DNA of 64,000 nt from Vibrio intestinalis (GCF_025195085.2 NZ_JANAVY020000009.1:1-64000); one strand, 5' to 3'. Numbered from the stretch's first letter, positions 19,339-28,076 are shown. Numbers and translations are program-made. The notes: a model not told the origin generated them from the sequence alone.

Positions 19339-19366
19339 AAAGGCCGCTATCATAGCGGCCTTTATT
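19339..19366 (+). terminator. ettA terminator
   Basis: Near-perfect palindrome AAAGGCCGCTAT-C-ATAGCGGCCTTT followed by ATTG, about 35 bases after the stop codon. Confidence 0.8.
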
Positions 19367-19485
19367 GTATACGGTAAATATGAAAAACCTTTTATAAGAC
19401 CCGCCATCATTAACTTTGAGCGACTCCACACAGCAAATTAATTTATTCTGTTAAGCTAACAGAAATAACAGGAAGAGAACTAAGT

Positions 19486-19854
19486 ATGATTGAACGCCGT
19501 CGTTTTTCCCGCATCGTATATAAAGCCCCTGCGATTATCACCCAAGGTGAACATCAAGTCGAAGCAAGCATCAAAGATCTTTCTTTGCATGGCCTTCTGG
19601 TTACTTGTGATGAGTCAGAATCGTTGGAATTAAAACCGCTTTCAATTCGCTTCTCATTGCCTGACAGCGATGTGACAATCGAATTAGTGGGTCGAATCGT
19701 TGCTAAAAATGACCATACCTTACGGGTATCCATTGAGCACATTGACCTAGAGAGTATCAGCCACATTAAGCGTATCGTTGAACTCAATGTGGGTGACGAT
19801 AAGCTGCTGCATCGAGAAATTGAGCACCTGTCAGATTTAGGTGAACACTCTTAA
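19486..19854 (+). CDS. PilZ-domain c-di-GMP-binding protein
   Basis: The 122-residue single-domain cytoplasmic protein has the two PilZ binding elements. These are RRRFSR at the N-terminus (R-x-x-x-R) and DLSLHG at about residues 29-34 (D-x-S-x-x-G). It should bind c-di-GMP. The ribosome site is GGAAGAGA. It lies only 9 bp before an M23 peptidase gene, so the two are probably one operon and c-di-GMP may influence that envelope enzyme. The output partner is unknown. Confidence 0.9.
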   Translation: MIERRRFSRIVYKAPAIITQGEHQVEASIKDLSLHGLLVTCDESESLELKPLSIRFSLPDSDVTIELVGRIVAKNDHTLRVSIEHIDLESISHIKRIVELNVGDDKLLHREIEHLSDLGEHS

Positions 19855-19863
19855 TCCTGTTTT

Positions 19864-20856
19864 ATGTCTAAAAAAATTACTATATCTATCCCTGCTGGCA
19901 AAGGGGAACAACGTTTCTCGCTCAGCAGAAAAAACATTTTTATTGCTTTCGCTGCCACAACAACGGCAATTTTAGGTACCGCAACTTGGTTGGTACACAC
20001 TCAAAAACACGTAGAAGCCCTTGAGCAACAGTTAACAGAGGTGTCAGAGCAAAAGTCTAACTTTGAATCTCTCTACTCTGCTCAATTAGATACCACTCAT
20101 GGCCTTTCTCAAGAACTTGAAGAGAAGAGTAGCCAACTTAATATACTAGGCCAACGTGTCTACGATGTAGAATCCGTTTTAGGGCTAGCAAGCGAAGAGG
20201 CTGAAGGTGAGCTAAATCTAGAAGATCGACTCGATGCTGCGGCGGTAGACTCTGCTGTACGTGCAACGATGTTTCGTATCATTCCAAACGATTCACCGCT
20301 CGACTATTTACGAATTTCGTCCTCGTACGGTCGTCGTACTAACCCCATCACAGGTAAGCGCCACACACATACTGGTATTGATCTCACTTGTAAACGAGGC
20401 ACCGAGATCATCGCACCCGCTGATGGTGTGGTAGAAACCGTGCGACCAAGTAAGAAAGGATATGGCAATTTCTTAACTATTCGCCATTCATTCGGCTTTA
20501 TGAGCTCTTTCGCCCACTTACAACGCTTCAAAGTAAAAAGTGGTCAGTTCGTCAGTAAAGGTGATGTGGTTGCCACTTGCGGTAATTCAGGCAACTCTAC
20601 CGGCCCTCACCTTCATTATGAAGTACGCTTCTTAGGCCGAGCGCTCAACCCACAATACACCATGGACTGGACGCCCGAAAACTTTGATTATCTGTTTGAA
20701 AAAGAGAAAAAAGTAAAATGGAAACCGCTGGTCGAGTTAGTAAGCCGCGTAGTTAAACTACAGATCAACCTGACTAATGCACCTTATGTTGACTCGTCGA
20801 TTAAAACAGCGGTCAATAAAGACACTCGTTCTGAAGAGGTTGAATCAACAAACTAG
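19864..20856 (+). CDS. Membrane-anchored M23 peptidase (LytM-type endopeptidase)
   Basis: The 330-residue protein has one N-terminal membrane helix (about 26-44), a periplasmic coiled coil (about 48-100) and a complete zinc peptidase M23 domain. The metal ligands are visible as HTGIDL (H and D, near residue 170) and GPHLHYE (H-x-H, near 250). An upstream histidine, FAHLQ, completes the site. It should cut peptidoglycan cross-links or bind as a regulator. It is co-transcribed with the PilZ gene. The last 40 or so codons have a diverged second copy at 23208-23336, showing that the 3' end of this locus was rearranged. Confidence 0.92.
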   Translation: MSKKITISIPAGKGEQRFSLSRKNIFIAFAATTTAILGTATWLVHTQKHVEALEQQLTEVSEQKSNFESLYSAQLDTTHGLSQELEEKSSQLNILGQRVYDVESVLGLASEEAEGELNLEDRLDAAAVDSAVRATMFRIIPNDSPLDYLRISSSYGRRTNPITGKRHTHTGIDLTCKRGTEIIAPADGVVETVRPSKKGYGNFLTIRHSFGFMSSFAHLQRFKVKSGQFVSKGDVVATCGNSGNSTGPHLHYEVRFLGRALNPQYTMDWTPENFDYLFEKEKKVKWKPLVELVSRVVKLQINLTNAPYVDSSIKTAVNKDTRSEEVESTN

Positions 20857-20865
20857 AGTGAGCGT

Positions 20866-20896
20866 TGTCGCTTCAATCATTTGTTTTGAAGCGACA
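20866..20896. terminator. Bidirectional hairpin after the M23 gene
   Basis: TGTCGCTTCAA ... TTGAAGCGACA, an 11-bp perfect stem between two converging genes. There is no strong T run on either side, so termination is probable but not certain. Confidence 0.5.
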
Positions 20897-20907
20897 GCAC
20901 TACTTGC

Positions 20908-21567
20908 TTATTCTTCCACATCTTTACAATCCACCTTAAAGCGCTGCTGGTCTGAAAAATATAGGTTAATCTCTTTGATTACCATTTTTACACCCAGCTT
21001 TTCAGCATGAGAAGAACAAAACACGCCTTGCCCGCTCACAGCCATCATCTGCTCAGTGCTCAAATCATTTTGAATATCTAGATACACTCGAAGTCGCTCC
21101 GGCGCGAGAACGCTTGGCACATAGCCAGATTTCCACAATACCTCACCTTGATCATCAAAATCGAAATCTCTCACAGCAAAGTTCGCCTTATTCACTCTAG
21201 TAAGCTCCTGACTACTCAACCCCACATAAAGTTCAGGTCCAACTCGCCATTGGCTTCCATCGGCAGTCAATTGCACGCTTCTCGGCTCAGTTCTTTGATC
21301 ATCGAACCAAAAAATACGCAATGTTTTTCCCTCGACACTTGGATAAAGTATGGTAGCGGGGTACTCCTCACCATCTCTATCAAACTCGTAGGTTGAGAGT
21401 ACATTTTCATAACCAAAGCACTTATTCAGATCAGCTTCCTGTTTGATTTGCTGACACTTTCCGATTCTAAAATTGGGTGTAATATCTAAAGACTCAGCGA
21501 ATACAGGGAGAGTAACGAATAGGAGAGCTAACAATACCGTTATCAAACTAGATATGTTCATTTTCAC
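20908..21567 (-). CDS. Hypothetical secreted protein
   Basis: The 219-residue protein has an N-terminal signal peptide (about 1-24, cleavage after VFA). Four Cys remain after the signal: two early (GKCQQIKQ and NKCFGYE) and two near the C-terminus (VFCSSHAE and VDCKD). They could form disulphides in the periplasm. I do not recognise the family. It converges on the M23 gene and lies in the accessory segment bounded by the M23 3' end and its remnant. It has no close partner; a 200-bp gap without genes precedes it. Confidence 0.7.
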   Translation of the reverse strand: MKMNISSLITVLLALLFVTLPVFAESLDITPNFRIGKCQQIKQEADLNKCFGYENVLSTYEFDRDGEEYPATILYPSVEGKTLRIFWFDDQRTEPRSVQLTADGSQWRVGPELYVGLSSQELTRVNKANFAVRDFDFDDQGEVLWKSGYVPSVLAPERLRVYLDIQNDLSTEQMMAVSGQGVFCSSHAEKLGVKMVIKEINLYFSDQQRFKVDCKDVEE

Positions 21568-21782
21568 TATCCATTGATTCGATAATCATATAATTACTTT
21601 CATCCTATACAGTTTAAGAAACAAGGAACCAAGAAAACACCACAATTTACGGCCATTATGAACCGTGCTTAAGTTTGCTCATACTCTTACAACTAGTTTA
21701 AATACTACATGTAAAAAGTAATCGCTCCTTAATATCAACCACCCGTTAAGTAACCCCAAAAGACTAAGCACCTATTGTACCC

Positions 21783-22346
21783 TTAGTGAAACTCTGGCTC
21801 AGTAGGGTCTTGAAATTGCTGAGGAAAACGTTTTACAAACTCTTTATTAAGTATTAATCTTCCAGACATTCTCCCATCAAATGTATTCAACCATAATTCT
21901 TCATTACAAAAAGATTCAAATACTACCTTTTTACCCTCATAAGCAAATACGCTACAGTTACCAGCAACATGACTGATATCGTATCTATATTTACCAATAT
22001 GGAAGAATATTGTTCGCCCTTGAACATTAGGACTTAATCTAATATGGTATGTTAAAAATCTACCTTTCGGGGTTCCTTCATCTTTGGGATACTCTAGTTC
22101 AATATTATCTGGAAAACCATATCTATATTTAACATACCCCGTATCTGGGCTTTTATGCTTATATCCACACAATGAAGCAAACTTTCCATTATTCAATTTA
22201 GCACTAAAGTAAATATCTTCTTCATCACTACACAATGTGCTGGTAATGTCACTATTTTTAACATCAATTTGAGGATGAACTGCATAAGCGGTTTTAGCGC
22301 CAAACAAGCCAATCACAAGCATTACAACCATCATATATCTATTCAT
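21783..22346 (-). CDS. Hypothetical secreted protein, AT-rich
   Basis: I start at the ATG at 22346 (MNRYMMVVMLVIGL), which begins a signal peptide cleaved after AYA; an in-frame GTG at 22403 would add an implausible leader. The mature part of about 165 residues contains LCSDEEDIYFSAKLNNGKF and SLCGYK...GYVKYRYG. This resembles a widespread uncharacterised family of small exported proteins with an ELYFS-type start and a YLQYRFG-type motif. Base composition is clearly more AT-rich than the neighbours. It lies close behind the LprI-like gene on the same strand, so the two are probably one unit. Function unknown. Confidence 0.7.
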   Translation of the reverse strand: MNRYMMVVMLVIGLFGAKTAYAVHPQIDVKNSDITSTLCSDEEDIYFSAKLNNGKFASLCGYKHKSPDTGYVKYRYGFPDNIELEYPKDEGTPKGRFLTYHIRLSPNVQGRTIFFHIGKYRYDISHVAGNCSVFAYEGKKVVFESFCNEELWLNTFDGRMSGRLILNKEFVKRFPQQFQDPTEPEFH

Positions 22347-22406
22347 AATTAAACAACCACTTTTATTATTTAAAGCGTAACTTATCCTATTAAAAATATA
22401 CACATA

Positions 22407-22970
22407 TCACAACTCAACCTCTCTATAATAGTAATTAATCCTTTCTGCACAGTGTTCAACATCTTCATTGTGGAGTATTAAGTTAATATTACAAGATTTA
22501 GAAACATAGCCTTTCCAAGAATCTTTATAATAATCCGATTCTGAATAGGCTCTCTCTTGACGAAGAGTATAAGCAAGTTCTACTTTTTTAGATTCGATAT
22601 AGTCAAACTCTAGTAATCTCGCATATGTGACCCACGACATACAATCCGAAATAAGATATTGCGTCATAATATCACTACTCACATTTGAATCATCAAAAAA
22701 CTCTTCGCCATTGCATGCTTCAGCTTTGTATTTCAACCAACTCCGTTGTGTTTCTTTAAAATCATTGTCTAAATCATATTTTTTAAGATATTTTAAAATT
22801 TCACGATATCTTTGGTTTAGTAATACATCGCCGTTTTTATAGTCCAACTTTCTTTGTTCAAGTTTACTATTAAAATCATCGGAGAACTCTATACTTACAT
22901 ATGACTGTGCTGAAAAAGAAAGAACAGAACAAAACAACATTGCTATCATTTTATATAACACGTGTACCAT
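22407..22970 (-). CDS. LprI-like secreted protein (DUF1311-type), AT-rich
   Basis: The 187-residue protein has a signal peptide (about 1-23, ending SAQS). Its central region, LNQRYREILKYL ... FKETQRSWLKYKAEAC, has the LprI/DUF1311 pattern (L-N-x-x-Y, then Q-R-x-W-x-x-Y-R/K-x-x-x-C). Some members inhibit lysozyme, but most are uncharacterised. Five Cys are present in the mature part. The strong AT bias and the accessory location suggest recent transfer. It is likely co-transcribed with the gene at 21783-22346. Confidence 0.72.
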   Translation of the reverse strand: MVHVLYKMIAMLFCSVLSFSAQSYVSIEFSDDFNSKLEQRKLDYKNGDVLLNQRYREILKYLKKYDLDNDFKETQRSWLKYKAEACNGEEFFDDSNVSSDIMTQYLISDCMSWVTYARLLEFDYIESKKVELAYTLRQERAYSESDYYKDSWKGYVSKSCNINLILHNEDVEHCAERINYYYREVEL

Positions 22971-23207
22971 CCAGAATTATGCAATTGTTTTTCATCTAAC
23001 TATCCGTGCATGTTCAAACTACCAAACCTTTGACTAACCATATTTTCCATATTTATGATATAAGTAGCCACCTATTTTCATTGCTATTTATCGAATAGTT
23101 CTATATATCTCGCATTTATTTGCGTCTATTCAAGTTTCTTATATTGGGATTACCTAGGCCGCCCCACCACACGGAAATTTAATCATTAAAATATCAATAA
23201 TATTGTA
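22971..23207. other. AT-rich non-coding stretch at the right side of the accessory segment
   Basis: No ORF, RNA gene or terminal repeat is visible. It holds the promoter region of the LprI-like gene. The sequence changes character near 23200, where the M23 remnant begins. Confidence 0.5.
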
Positions 23208-23336
23208 TTTGGTGAGCTAATTGATGACACAGTGAGATTGCAGGTGAATTTAACCCACTCACCTTACACTGAGACTAAAGCTTTCTCTGTGGCCAATGAA
23301 GCGTCAGATTCTGATAGCAAAACCACGGTAAACTAG
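23208..23336 (+). pseudogene. Remnant of the 3' end of an M23 peptidase gene
   Basis: Reading the plus strand in the frame starting at 23208 gives about 42 codons ending in TAG. They contain GELIDDTVRLQVNLTHSPY. The last 41 residues of the intact M23 peptidase (ending 20856) contain VELVSRVVKLQINLTNAPY at the equivalent place, and both tails stop at the same distance after PY. There is no start codon or upstream homology. The DNA is well diverged from the intact copy, so this is not a fresh duplication. It is best read as the old gene end displaced by the 20.9-23.2 kb segment. Confidence 0.75.
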
Positions 23337-23516
23337 CAACAATAACGAAGACTAAATCCATTGATTTTAAAGCCTTAGACCGTTAATTTTTTGTTTCACT
23401 GCAACATAAATCAGTGATATGTTGTGCACCGTTCACGGCACTGATTTTGTTGTACAGTGATGCTGTGAATCACTATAAAAATCGAAACTCAGAATGGATA
23501 TTTAAGGTTAATCAAT
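23337..23516 (+). promoter_or_regulatory. Promoter region of the small lipoprotein gene with inverted repeats
   Basis: Two inverted repeats lie here: CAACATA/TATGTTG (23402-23424) and AGTGAT-GCTGTGA-ATCACT (23456-23474). The latter is followed at once by a -10-like TATAAAA. The shared CAGTGAT element suggests an operator, but I cannot name the regulator. Confidence 0.4.
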
Positions 23517-23846
23517 ATGAGATTTTTCAAGCTAATGACAGCGGTACTACTTTCTGCTGTTCTTGTTGGATGTGGTGGTCATGATTACGAAGGTACATGG
23601 ACTTCTGAAGCGGGTGCTATGGGTTTCTCCATGCAATCAGGTGAGATTGAACTAGGTTCTGATTACATGGTTTCTGACGGTGTTCGTACAGATGCTGACT
23701 TCGAAGTTATTGATCAAAATGGTACTCAATACCTAGTTGTTTCTGAGCCTTCGAATCCAAACGATAAAATCGCGTTTAAAATCGTATCTGACGATGAGTT
23801 AATCATGGACTTAGGTCTAGCTGCTATTACGCTGCGCCGTCAATAA
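23517..23846 (+). CDS. Small hypothetical lipoprotein
   Basis: The 109-residue protein has a lipoprotein signal (MRFFKLMTAVLLSAVLVGC, lipobox LVGC at residue 19). The short beta-rich mature part contains YEGTWTSE and DELIMDLGLAAITLRR, a layout common to small calycin-like lipoproteins. I do not recognise a named family. It lies next to the displaced M23 3' end and before the terminator shared with tyrA. Confidence 0.75.
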   Translation: MRFFKLMTAVLLSAVLVGCGGHDYEGTWTSEAGAMGFSMQSGEIELGSDYMVSDGVRTDADFEVIDQNGTQYLVVSEPSNPNDKIAFKIVSDDELIMDLGLAAITLRRQ

Positions 23847-23870
23847 TTCACTTAGTTCAGCTGAATACTA

Positions 23871-23909
23871 AAAAGCCCCAGCGTGATTAACGCTGGGGCT
23901 TTATTTTTA
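23871..23909 (+). terminator. Bidirectional terminator, lipoprotein / tyrA
   Basis: AAAAGCCCCAGCG ... CGCTGGGGCTTT, a 12-13-bp stem with a 7-base loop followed by ATTTTT, between two converging genes. Confidence 0.9.
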
Positions 23910-23928
23910 TCATTTGTCGCCAAATTAT

Positions 23929-25056
23929 CTAACCACGATGAATTGAATCATTGGCTTGTTTGAGCAAGTTTTGACTTTCATCCATGAACTGCTGTGAGTG
24001 ATCGCCAAACCAATCACTAACCTTGTTAAAGCTTTCTACAAACGCCTGTTTATCTTTACCATCCAAGATCTTCAGCGCTTCACCAAAACAGTGGTGGAAT
24101 CGCTTAATCATCGCAATGTTTTCATCTGAAGACAGGATAATATCGCCGTACAAGTTTGGATCTTGACCAAACAAACGACCAACCATGGCTAGCTCTAAGC
24201 GGTAAATTGGTGAGCTAAGTTGCAGTAATTTATCGATGTTAGGATTTTCGCGGCTCAAATGTAGCCCGTACGCAAACGAAGTAAAGTGACGCAGAGCTTG
24301 AATCAGTGTCATGCCGTGGTCATGTTCACTTGCCTCAATCTGGCACAAGCTAGCACCCCAAATAGAAAACTGTTTTAACAGCCACTGGTAGTGCTCTTGG
24401 CCGCGACCATCACAGTACACAATCACCTGCTTAGCCAAACTTGGTACATCTGGGCCAAACATTGGGTGTAAGCCAACCACAGGGCCATTATGAGCGTTCA
24501 TCATGGCTTGCAGTGGCTTCGACTTAATCGAGGTGAGATCGCACAGAATGCAATCATCAGGCAAAGAGCCAAGCTTCTCGATTACCCCTTCCGTTAAGTG
24601 GATTGGCACAGTGACCACCACTAGACCCGCATTGTCGAGGATTTCACCTGCACGAGGCCAATCTTGACTGCCCAATATTTTTACTTGGTAACCAGATAAG
24701 GTAAACATACGGGCAAACAGGCCACCTAGTTGACCTTTACCACCGACAATCACCACTGAGCGCAGTTCTGGGTTTAGACATTTAAAGCCAGAATCTTTCT
24801 CACTGGCGTAAGACTCACGCATAGTACGGCGCAGAATATCTTCAATTAACTGAGGTGGAACACCAATTTTCTCCGCTTCTGCGCGGCGAGAGGCCAACAT
24901 AGCGGCTTCTCGGTCTGGGGCATAAATAGGCAAACCATGTTCACTTTTTACTTCACCCACTTGCTCTACCAAAGAAAGACGCTGAGAGAGCAGATCTAAA
25001 ATCTGTTTATCGACTGCGTCTATTTTATCGCGCAGTTCATTCAGTTGTTCGGCCAT
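23929..25056 (-). CDS. tyrA: Bifunctional chorismate mutase / prephenate dehydrogenase (T-protein)
   Basis: Converts chorismate to prephenate and then to 4-hydroxyphenylpyruvate for tyrosine. The 375-residue protein has an AroQ chorismate mutase (about 1-90: [23 protein letters not shown]) and an NAD-binding prephenate dehydrogenase with [18 protein letters not shown] (near residue 103) and [10 protein letters not shown] (near 195). Length equals E. coli TyrA. It lies 29 bp downstream of aroF in the classical TyrR-controlled aroF-tyrA operon. Confidence 0.98.
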   Translation of the reverse strand: MAEQLNELRDKIDAVDKQILDLLSQRLSLVEQVGEVKSEHGLPIYAPDREAAMLASRRAEAEKIGVPPQLIEDILRRTMRESYASEKDSGFKCLNPELRSVVIVGGKGQLGGLFARMFTLSGYQVKILGSQDWPRAGEILDNAGLVVVTVPIHLTEGVIEKLGSLPDDCILCDLTSIKSKPLQAMMNAHNGPVVGLHPMFGPDVPSLAKQVIVYCDGRGQEHYQWLLKQFSIWGASLCQIEASEHDHGMTLIQALRHFTSFAYGLHLSRENPNIDKLLQLSSPIYRLELAMVGRLFGQDPNLYGDIILSSDENIAMIKRFHHCFGEALKILDGKDKQAFVESFNKVSDWFGDHSQQFMDESQNLLKQANDSIHRG

Positions 25057-25085
25057 TGATGTTCCTACCGTTATTCTTTATTCCA

Positions 25086-26159
25086 TTAACTCTTTTGGCG
25101 GTTCTCTAAGAACGGCACTAACTCTTGATGAGCATGTCGTAATAGTGCCTCAGTTGAATCCCAATTAATACACGCATCAGTAATCGAAACCCCATACTTC
25201 ATCTCATTTAGAGGAAGATCTGCGGATTGGTTCCCTTCGTTGATATGGCTTTCAATCATCAAACCAATAATTGAACGGTTACCTTCACGGATTTGGTGAA
25301 TGGCATCCTCTGCTACTAACGGCTGACGACGGTAGTCTTTACGAGAGTTGGCGTGGCTACAATCAATCATCAGTGCAGGCTCTAGACCAGAGCGCACCAT
25401 CTCTTGCTGACATTCGGTCACTGACACTGAATCGTAATTGGTTTGCTTACCGCCACGCAGAATGACATGGCCATTTGGGTTGCCTTGTGTCGTCAGCAAT
25501 GCCACTTGGCCTTCACGGTTAATACCCATGAAACGGTGACCTGATGAAGCGGCCTGCATTGCATTAATTGCAGTGCCTAAGCTGCCATCCGTACCATTTT
25601 TAAAACCAATCGGCATTGAAAGGCCGCTGGCCATCTCACGGTGAGTTTGTGATTCCGTGGTGCGTGCACCAATCGCCGCCCAGCTAAAGGTATCCGCCAA
25701 GTATTGAGGGCTAATTGGGTCTAGGGCTTCAGTTGCAAGTGGAATTTCCATTTCAGCCAGCTCAACTAACAGCTGGCGACCTACATGAAGGCCATGCTCA
25801 ATATCAAATGTGCCATCGAGTTGTGGATCATTGATTAAACCTTTCCAGCCAACGGTAGTACGAGGCTTTTCAAAGTAGACGCGCATGACAATATACAGTT
25901 GATCATTCAGTTGTTCTGACAATGCTTTAAGACGTTTCGCGTAATCCTTCGCCGCCTCAACATCGTGAATGGAGCATGGCCCACAGACCACCAGCAAACG
26001 ATGATCTTTTTTATGGATGATGTCAGCAATAGTTTGACGCGATTGCTGGATAAAGCGACGAGCATTATCACTAAGAGGCAATTTGGCTTTTAGCTGCTCT
26101 GGTGTAATCAGCACCTGCTCATCAATGATGTTAATATTACTCAATTCACTTTTTTGCAT
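25086..26159 (-). CDS. aroF: 3-deoxy-7-phosphoheptulonate synthase (DAHP synthase), AroF type
   Basis: First step of the shikimate pathway, condensing phosphoenolpyruvate with erythrose 4-phosphate. The 357-residue class I enzyme carries VVCGPCSIHD (near residue 60), VGWKGLINDP (near 103) and IGARTTESQTHRE (near 180), with metal and substrate residues intact. It is assigned to AroF, the tyrosine-sensitive isozyme, because of its operon with tyrA and its TyrR boxes; the sequence alone does not prove the effector. Confidence 0.96.
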   Translation of the reverse strand: MQKSELSNINIIDEQVLITPEQLKAKLPLSDNARRFIQQSRQTIADIIHKKDHRLLVVCGPCSIHDVEAAKDYAKRLKALSEQLNDQLYIVMRVYFEKPRTTVGWKGLINDPQLDGTFDIEHGLHVGRQLLVELAEMEIPLATEALDPISPQYLADTFSWAAIGARTTESQTHREMASGLSMPIGFKNGTDGSLGTAINAMQAASSGHRFMGINREGQVALLTTQGNPNGHVILRGGKQTNYDSVSVTECQQEMVRSGLEPALMIDCSHANSRKDYRRQPLVAEDAIHQIREGNRSIIGLMIESHINEGNQSADLPLNEMKYGVSITDACINWDSTEALLRHAHQELVPFLENRQKS

Positions 26160-26169
26160 AACTCAAACC

Positions 26170-26295
26170 TGTATATTCAAATTTACACCCATCAAATCCA
26201 TTTCCGATGAGATTGTTTAAAACATAAAATAACAGGCTAAAATTAGATTTCAACCGTAAACTTAAATTAACATTGAATGTAAAATTAAATTTACA
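26170..26295 (-). promoter_or_regulatory. TyrR-box operator region of aroF-tyrA
   Basis: Three sites fit the TyrR box TGTAAA-N6-TTTACA. A perfect box lies at 26278-26295 (TGTAAAATTAAATTTACA). A weak box lies at 26255-26272 (CGTAAA-CTTAAA-TTAACA), 23 bp centre to centre from the perfect one. A third lies at 26170-26187 (TGTATA-TTCAAA-TTTACA), just upstream of the ATG. On the minus strand TTGAAA lies next to the weak box, a plausible -35, so tyrosine-dependent hexamer formation over strong and weak boxes would block the promoter, as in E. coli. Confidence 0.85.
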
Positions 26296-26402
26296 CCCTC
26301 TATTTTATCGCTTTTTATAACAAAACTGCGCATTAAGCGTATTTTCTCGCATTCATATTGTTAGAATATTGCTATCAAATCTCAGTCATTTAGGATGCAG
26401 CA

Positions 26403-28076
26403 ATGGATCTGATTCTGTCTCTCCTCCAGCAAATGTGTGTTTATCTGATGCTCGCCTACATGCTGAGCAAGACACCTCTGTTTCTGCCGCTGCTGAGTAT
26501 TTCTAATCGCCTTAGTCACAAAATCAGTGTTTATGTGCTTTTCTCATCATTCTGTGTGATGGGCACTTACTTTGGTCTGCAGATCAATGATGCCATCGCC
26601 AATACGCGTGCCATTGGCGCCGTGATGGGAGGCCTATTCGGCGGCCCCGTCGTTGGCTTTTTTGTCGGCCTAACTGGTGGCTTACACCGTTACACTTTAG
26701 GCGGTTTTACCGACCTTGCCTGCGCTATCTCAACCACAGCGGAAGGCTTAATCGGCGGCTTACTGCATACCTACTTGCTCCGTAAAAATAAGAGCACGTT
26801 ACTGTTTAGCCCAACCATCGTATTCAGCGTAACCTTGGTGGCAGAGCTAGTGCAGATGGCGATCATCTTGATGGTGGCTAAGCCATTTGACCAAGCCTAT
26901 AGCTTAGTCTCCGCTATTGCTGCGCCAATGATCATTGCCAACTCTGTCGGCGCTGCCCTGTTTATGAGTATCTTGCATGACCGCAAAACCATTTTTGAAG
27001 AATACTCCGCGACCTTTTCTCGGCGAGCACTAAATATCGCCGAGCGGTCTGTCGGTATTCTCGCTTCAGGCTTTAACACTCACAATGCAGAAAAGATCGC
27101 TCGCGTGGTGTATGAGGAAACTAATGTTGGCGCTGTGTCGATTACTGATGATGAAAAGATCTTAGCTTTTGTCGGCATTGGTGATGATCACCATAAGCCA
27201 GAAACACCTATTTCTTCGCAAAGCACCTTAGATGCCATCGCGCAGAACGACATCATTTATCTCGATGGACGAGAAAAGCCTTATCAGTGCTCATTGTCGC
27301 CAGAATGTAAGCTCGGCTCCGCACTGATCATTCCGCTGCGTACTGGTGAGAAGGTTATCGGCACAATTAAGCTCTATGAACCAAAGCGTAAGCTATTCTC
27401 AACCATTAATATGTCAATGGCCGAAGGGATAGCGCAACTGCTCTCTAGCCAAATTTTGTTTGGTGAATATCAGCAAAAGCAAACCCTGCTCTCGCAAGCA
27501 GAAATCAAGTTGCTGCACGCTCAGGTCAATCCGCATTTTCTGTTCAATGCTTTAAACACCATCAGCGCCGTGGTTCGTCGCGATCCAACTAAGGCACGCG
27601 AGTTGATTCAGCATTTATCTCAGTTTTTCCGCAGTAACTTGAAACAATCGGTCGAGACGGTAACGCTTAAAGAAGAGCTTGCTCATGTGAATGCCTATCT
27701 GACCATTGAGAAAGCCCGTTTTACCGATAGGCTTGATATAGAGATAGACATCGACCCACTGCTGCTTGAGCGCAAATTGCCAACCTTTACTTTGCAGCCA
27801 CTGGTGGAAAACGCCATCAAACACGGAATCTCCAACTTGTTGGAAGGTGGGGTAATAAAGATTTATAGCCAAACCACGGCCAATGGGCATCAAATCGTGG
27901 TGGAAGATAATGCCGGCAGTTATGTTGCTCCTAACGACGATCATGCGGGGTTAGGTATGCAAATCGTCGCCAAGCGACTAACCAACAAATTTGGCCGAAT
28001 GAGTGCGCTCAACATCGATGTAGAGAAAGAACGATATACGAGAATGAGCTTTATCATTCCGAGCCAAACGAAATAG
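26403..28076 (+). CDS. btsS: Pyruvate-sensing histidine kinase BtsS (LytS/YehU family)
   Basis: The 557-residue membrane kinase has an N-terminal 5TM-LYT domain (about 1-195, including MGGLFGGPVVGFFVGLTGG), a GAF-like region (about 215-345), a LytS-type phosphoacceptor LLHAQVNPHFLFNALNT (His near residue 378) and an ATPase domain with VENAIKHG and GLGMQIV. It aligns along its length with E. coli BtsS (YehU), including the segment IGDDHH..P..PISS. In E. coli BtsS senses extracellular pyruvate. It is followed by btsR. The predicted target, a CstA/BtsT-like transporter, lies 4.6 kb further on. Confidence 0.93.
   Translation: MDLILSLLQQMCVYLMLAYMLSKTPLFLPLLSISNRLSHKISVYVLFSSFCVMGTYFGLQINDAIANTRAIGAVMGGLFGGPVVGFFVGLTGGLHRYTLGGFTDLACAISTTAEGLIGGLLHTYLLRKNKSTLLFSPTIVFSVTLVAELVQMAIILMVAKPFDQAYSLVSAIAAPMIIANSVGAALFMSILHDRKTIFEEYSATFSRRALNIAERSVGILASGFNTHNAEKIARVVYEETNVGAVSITDDEKILAFVGIGDDHHKPETPISSQSTLDAIAQNDIIYLDGREKPYQCSLSPECKLGSALIIPLRTGEKVIGTIKLYEPKRKLFSTINMSMAEGIAQLLSSQILFGEYQQKQTLLSQAEIKLLHAQVNPHFLFNALNTISAVVRRDPTKARELIQHLSQFFRSNLKQSVETVTLKEELAHVNAYLTIEKARFTDRLDIEIDIDPLLLERKLPTFTLQPLVENAIKHGISNLLEGGVIKIYSQTTANGHQIVVEDNAGSYVAPNDDHAGLGMQIVAKRLTNKFGRMSALNIDVEKERYTRMSFIIPSQTK

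Noticed and set aside
20857..23207. Composite transposon or genomic island with its own integrase
   Set aside because: No transposase, integrase, terminal inverted repeats or tRNA target is present. Only the M23 tail remnant marks the boundary.
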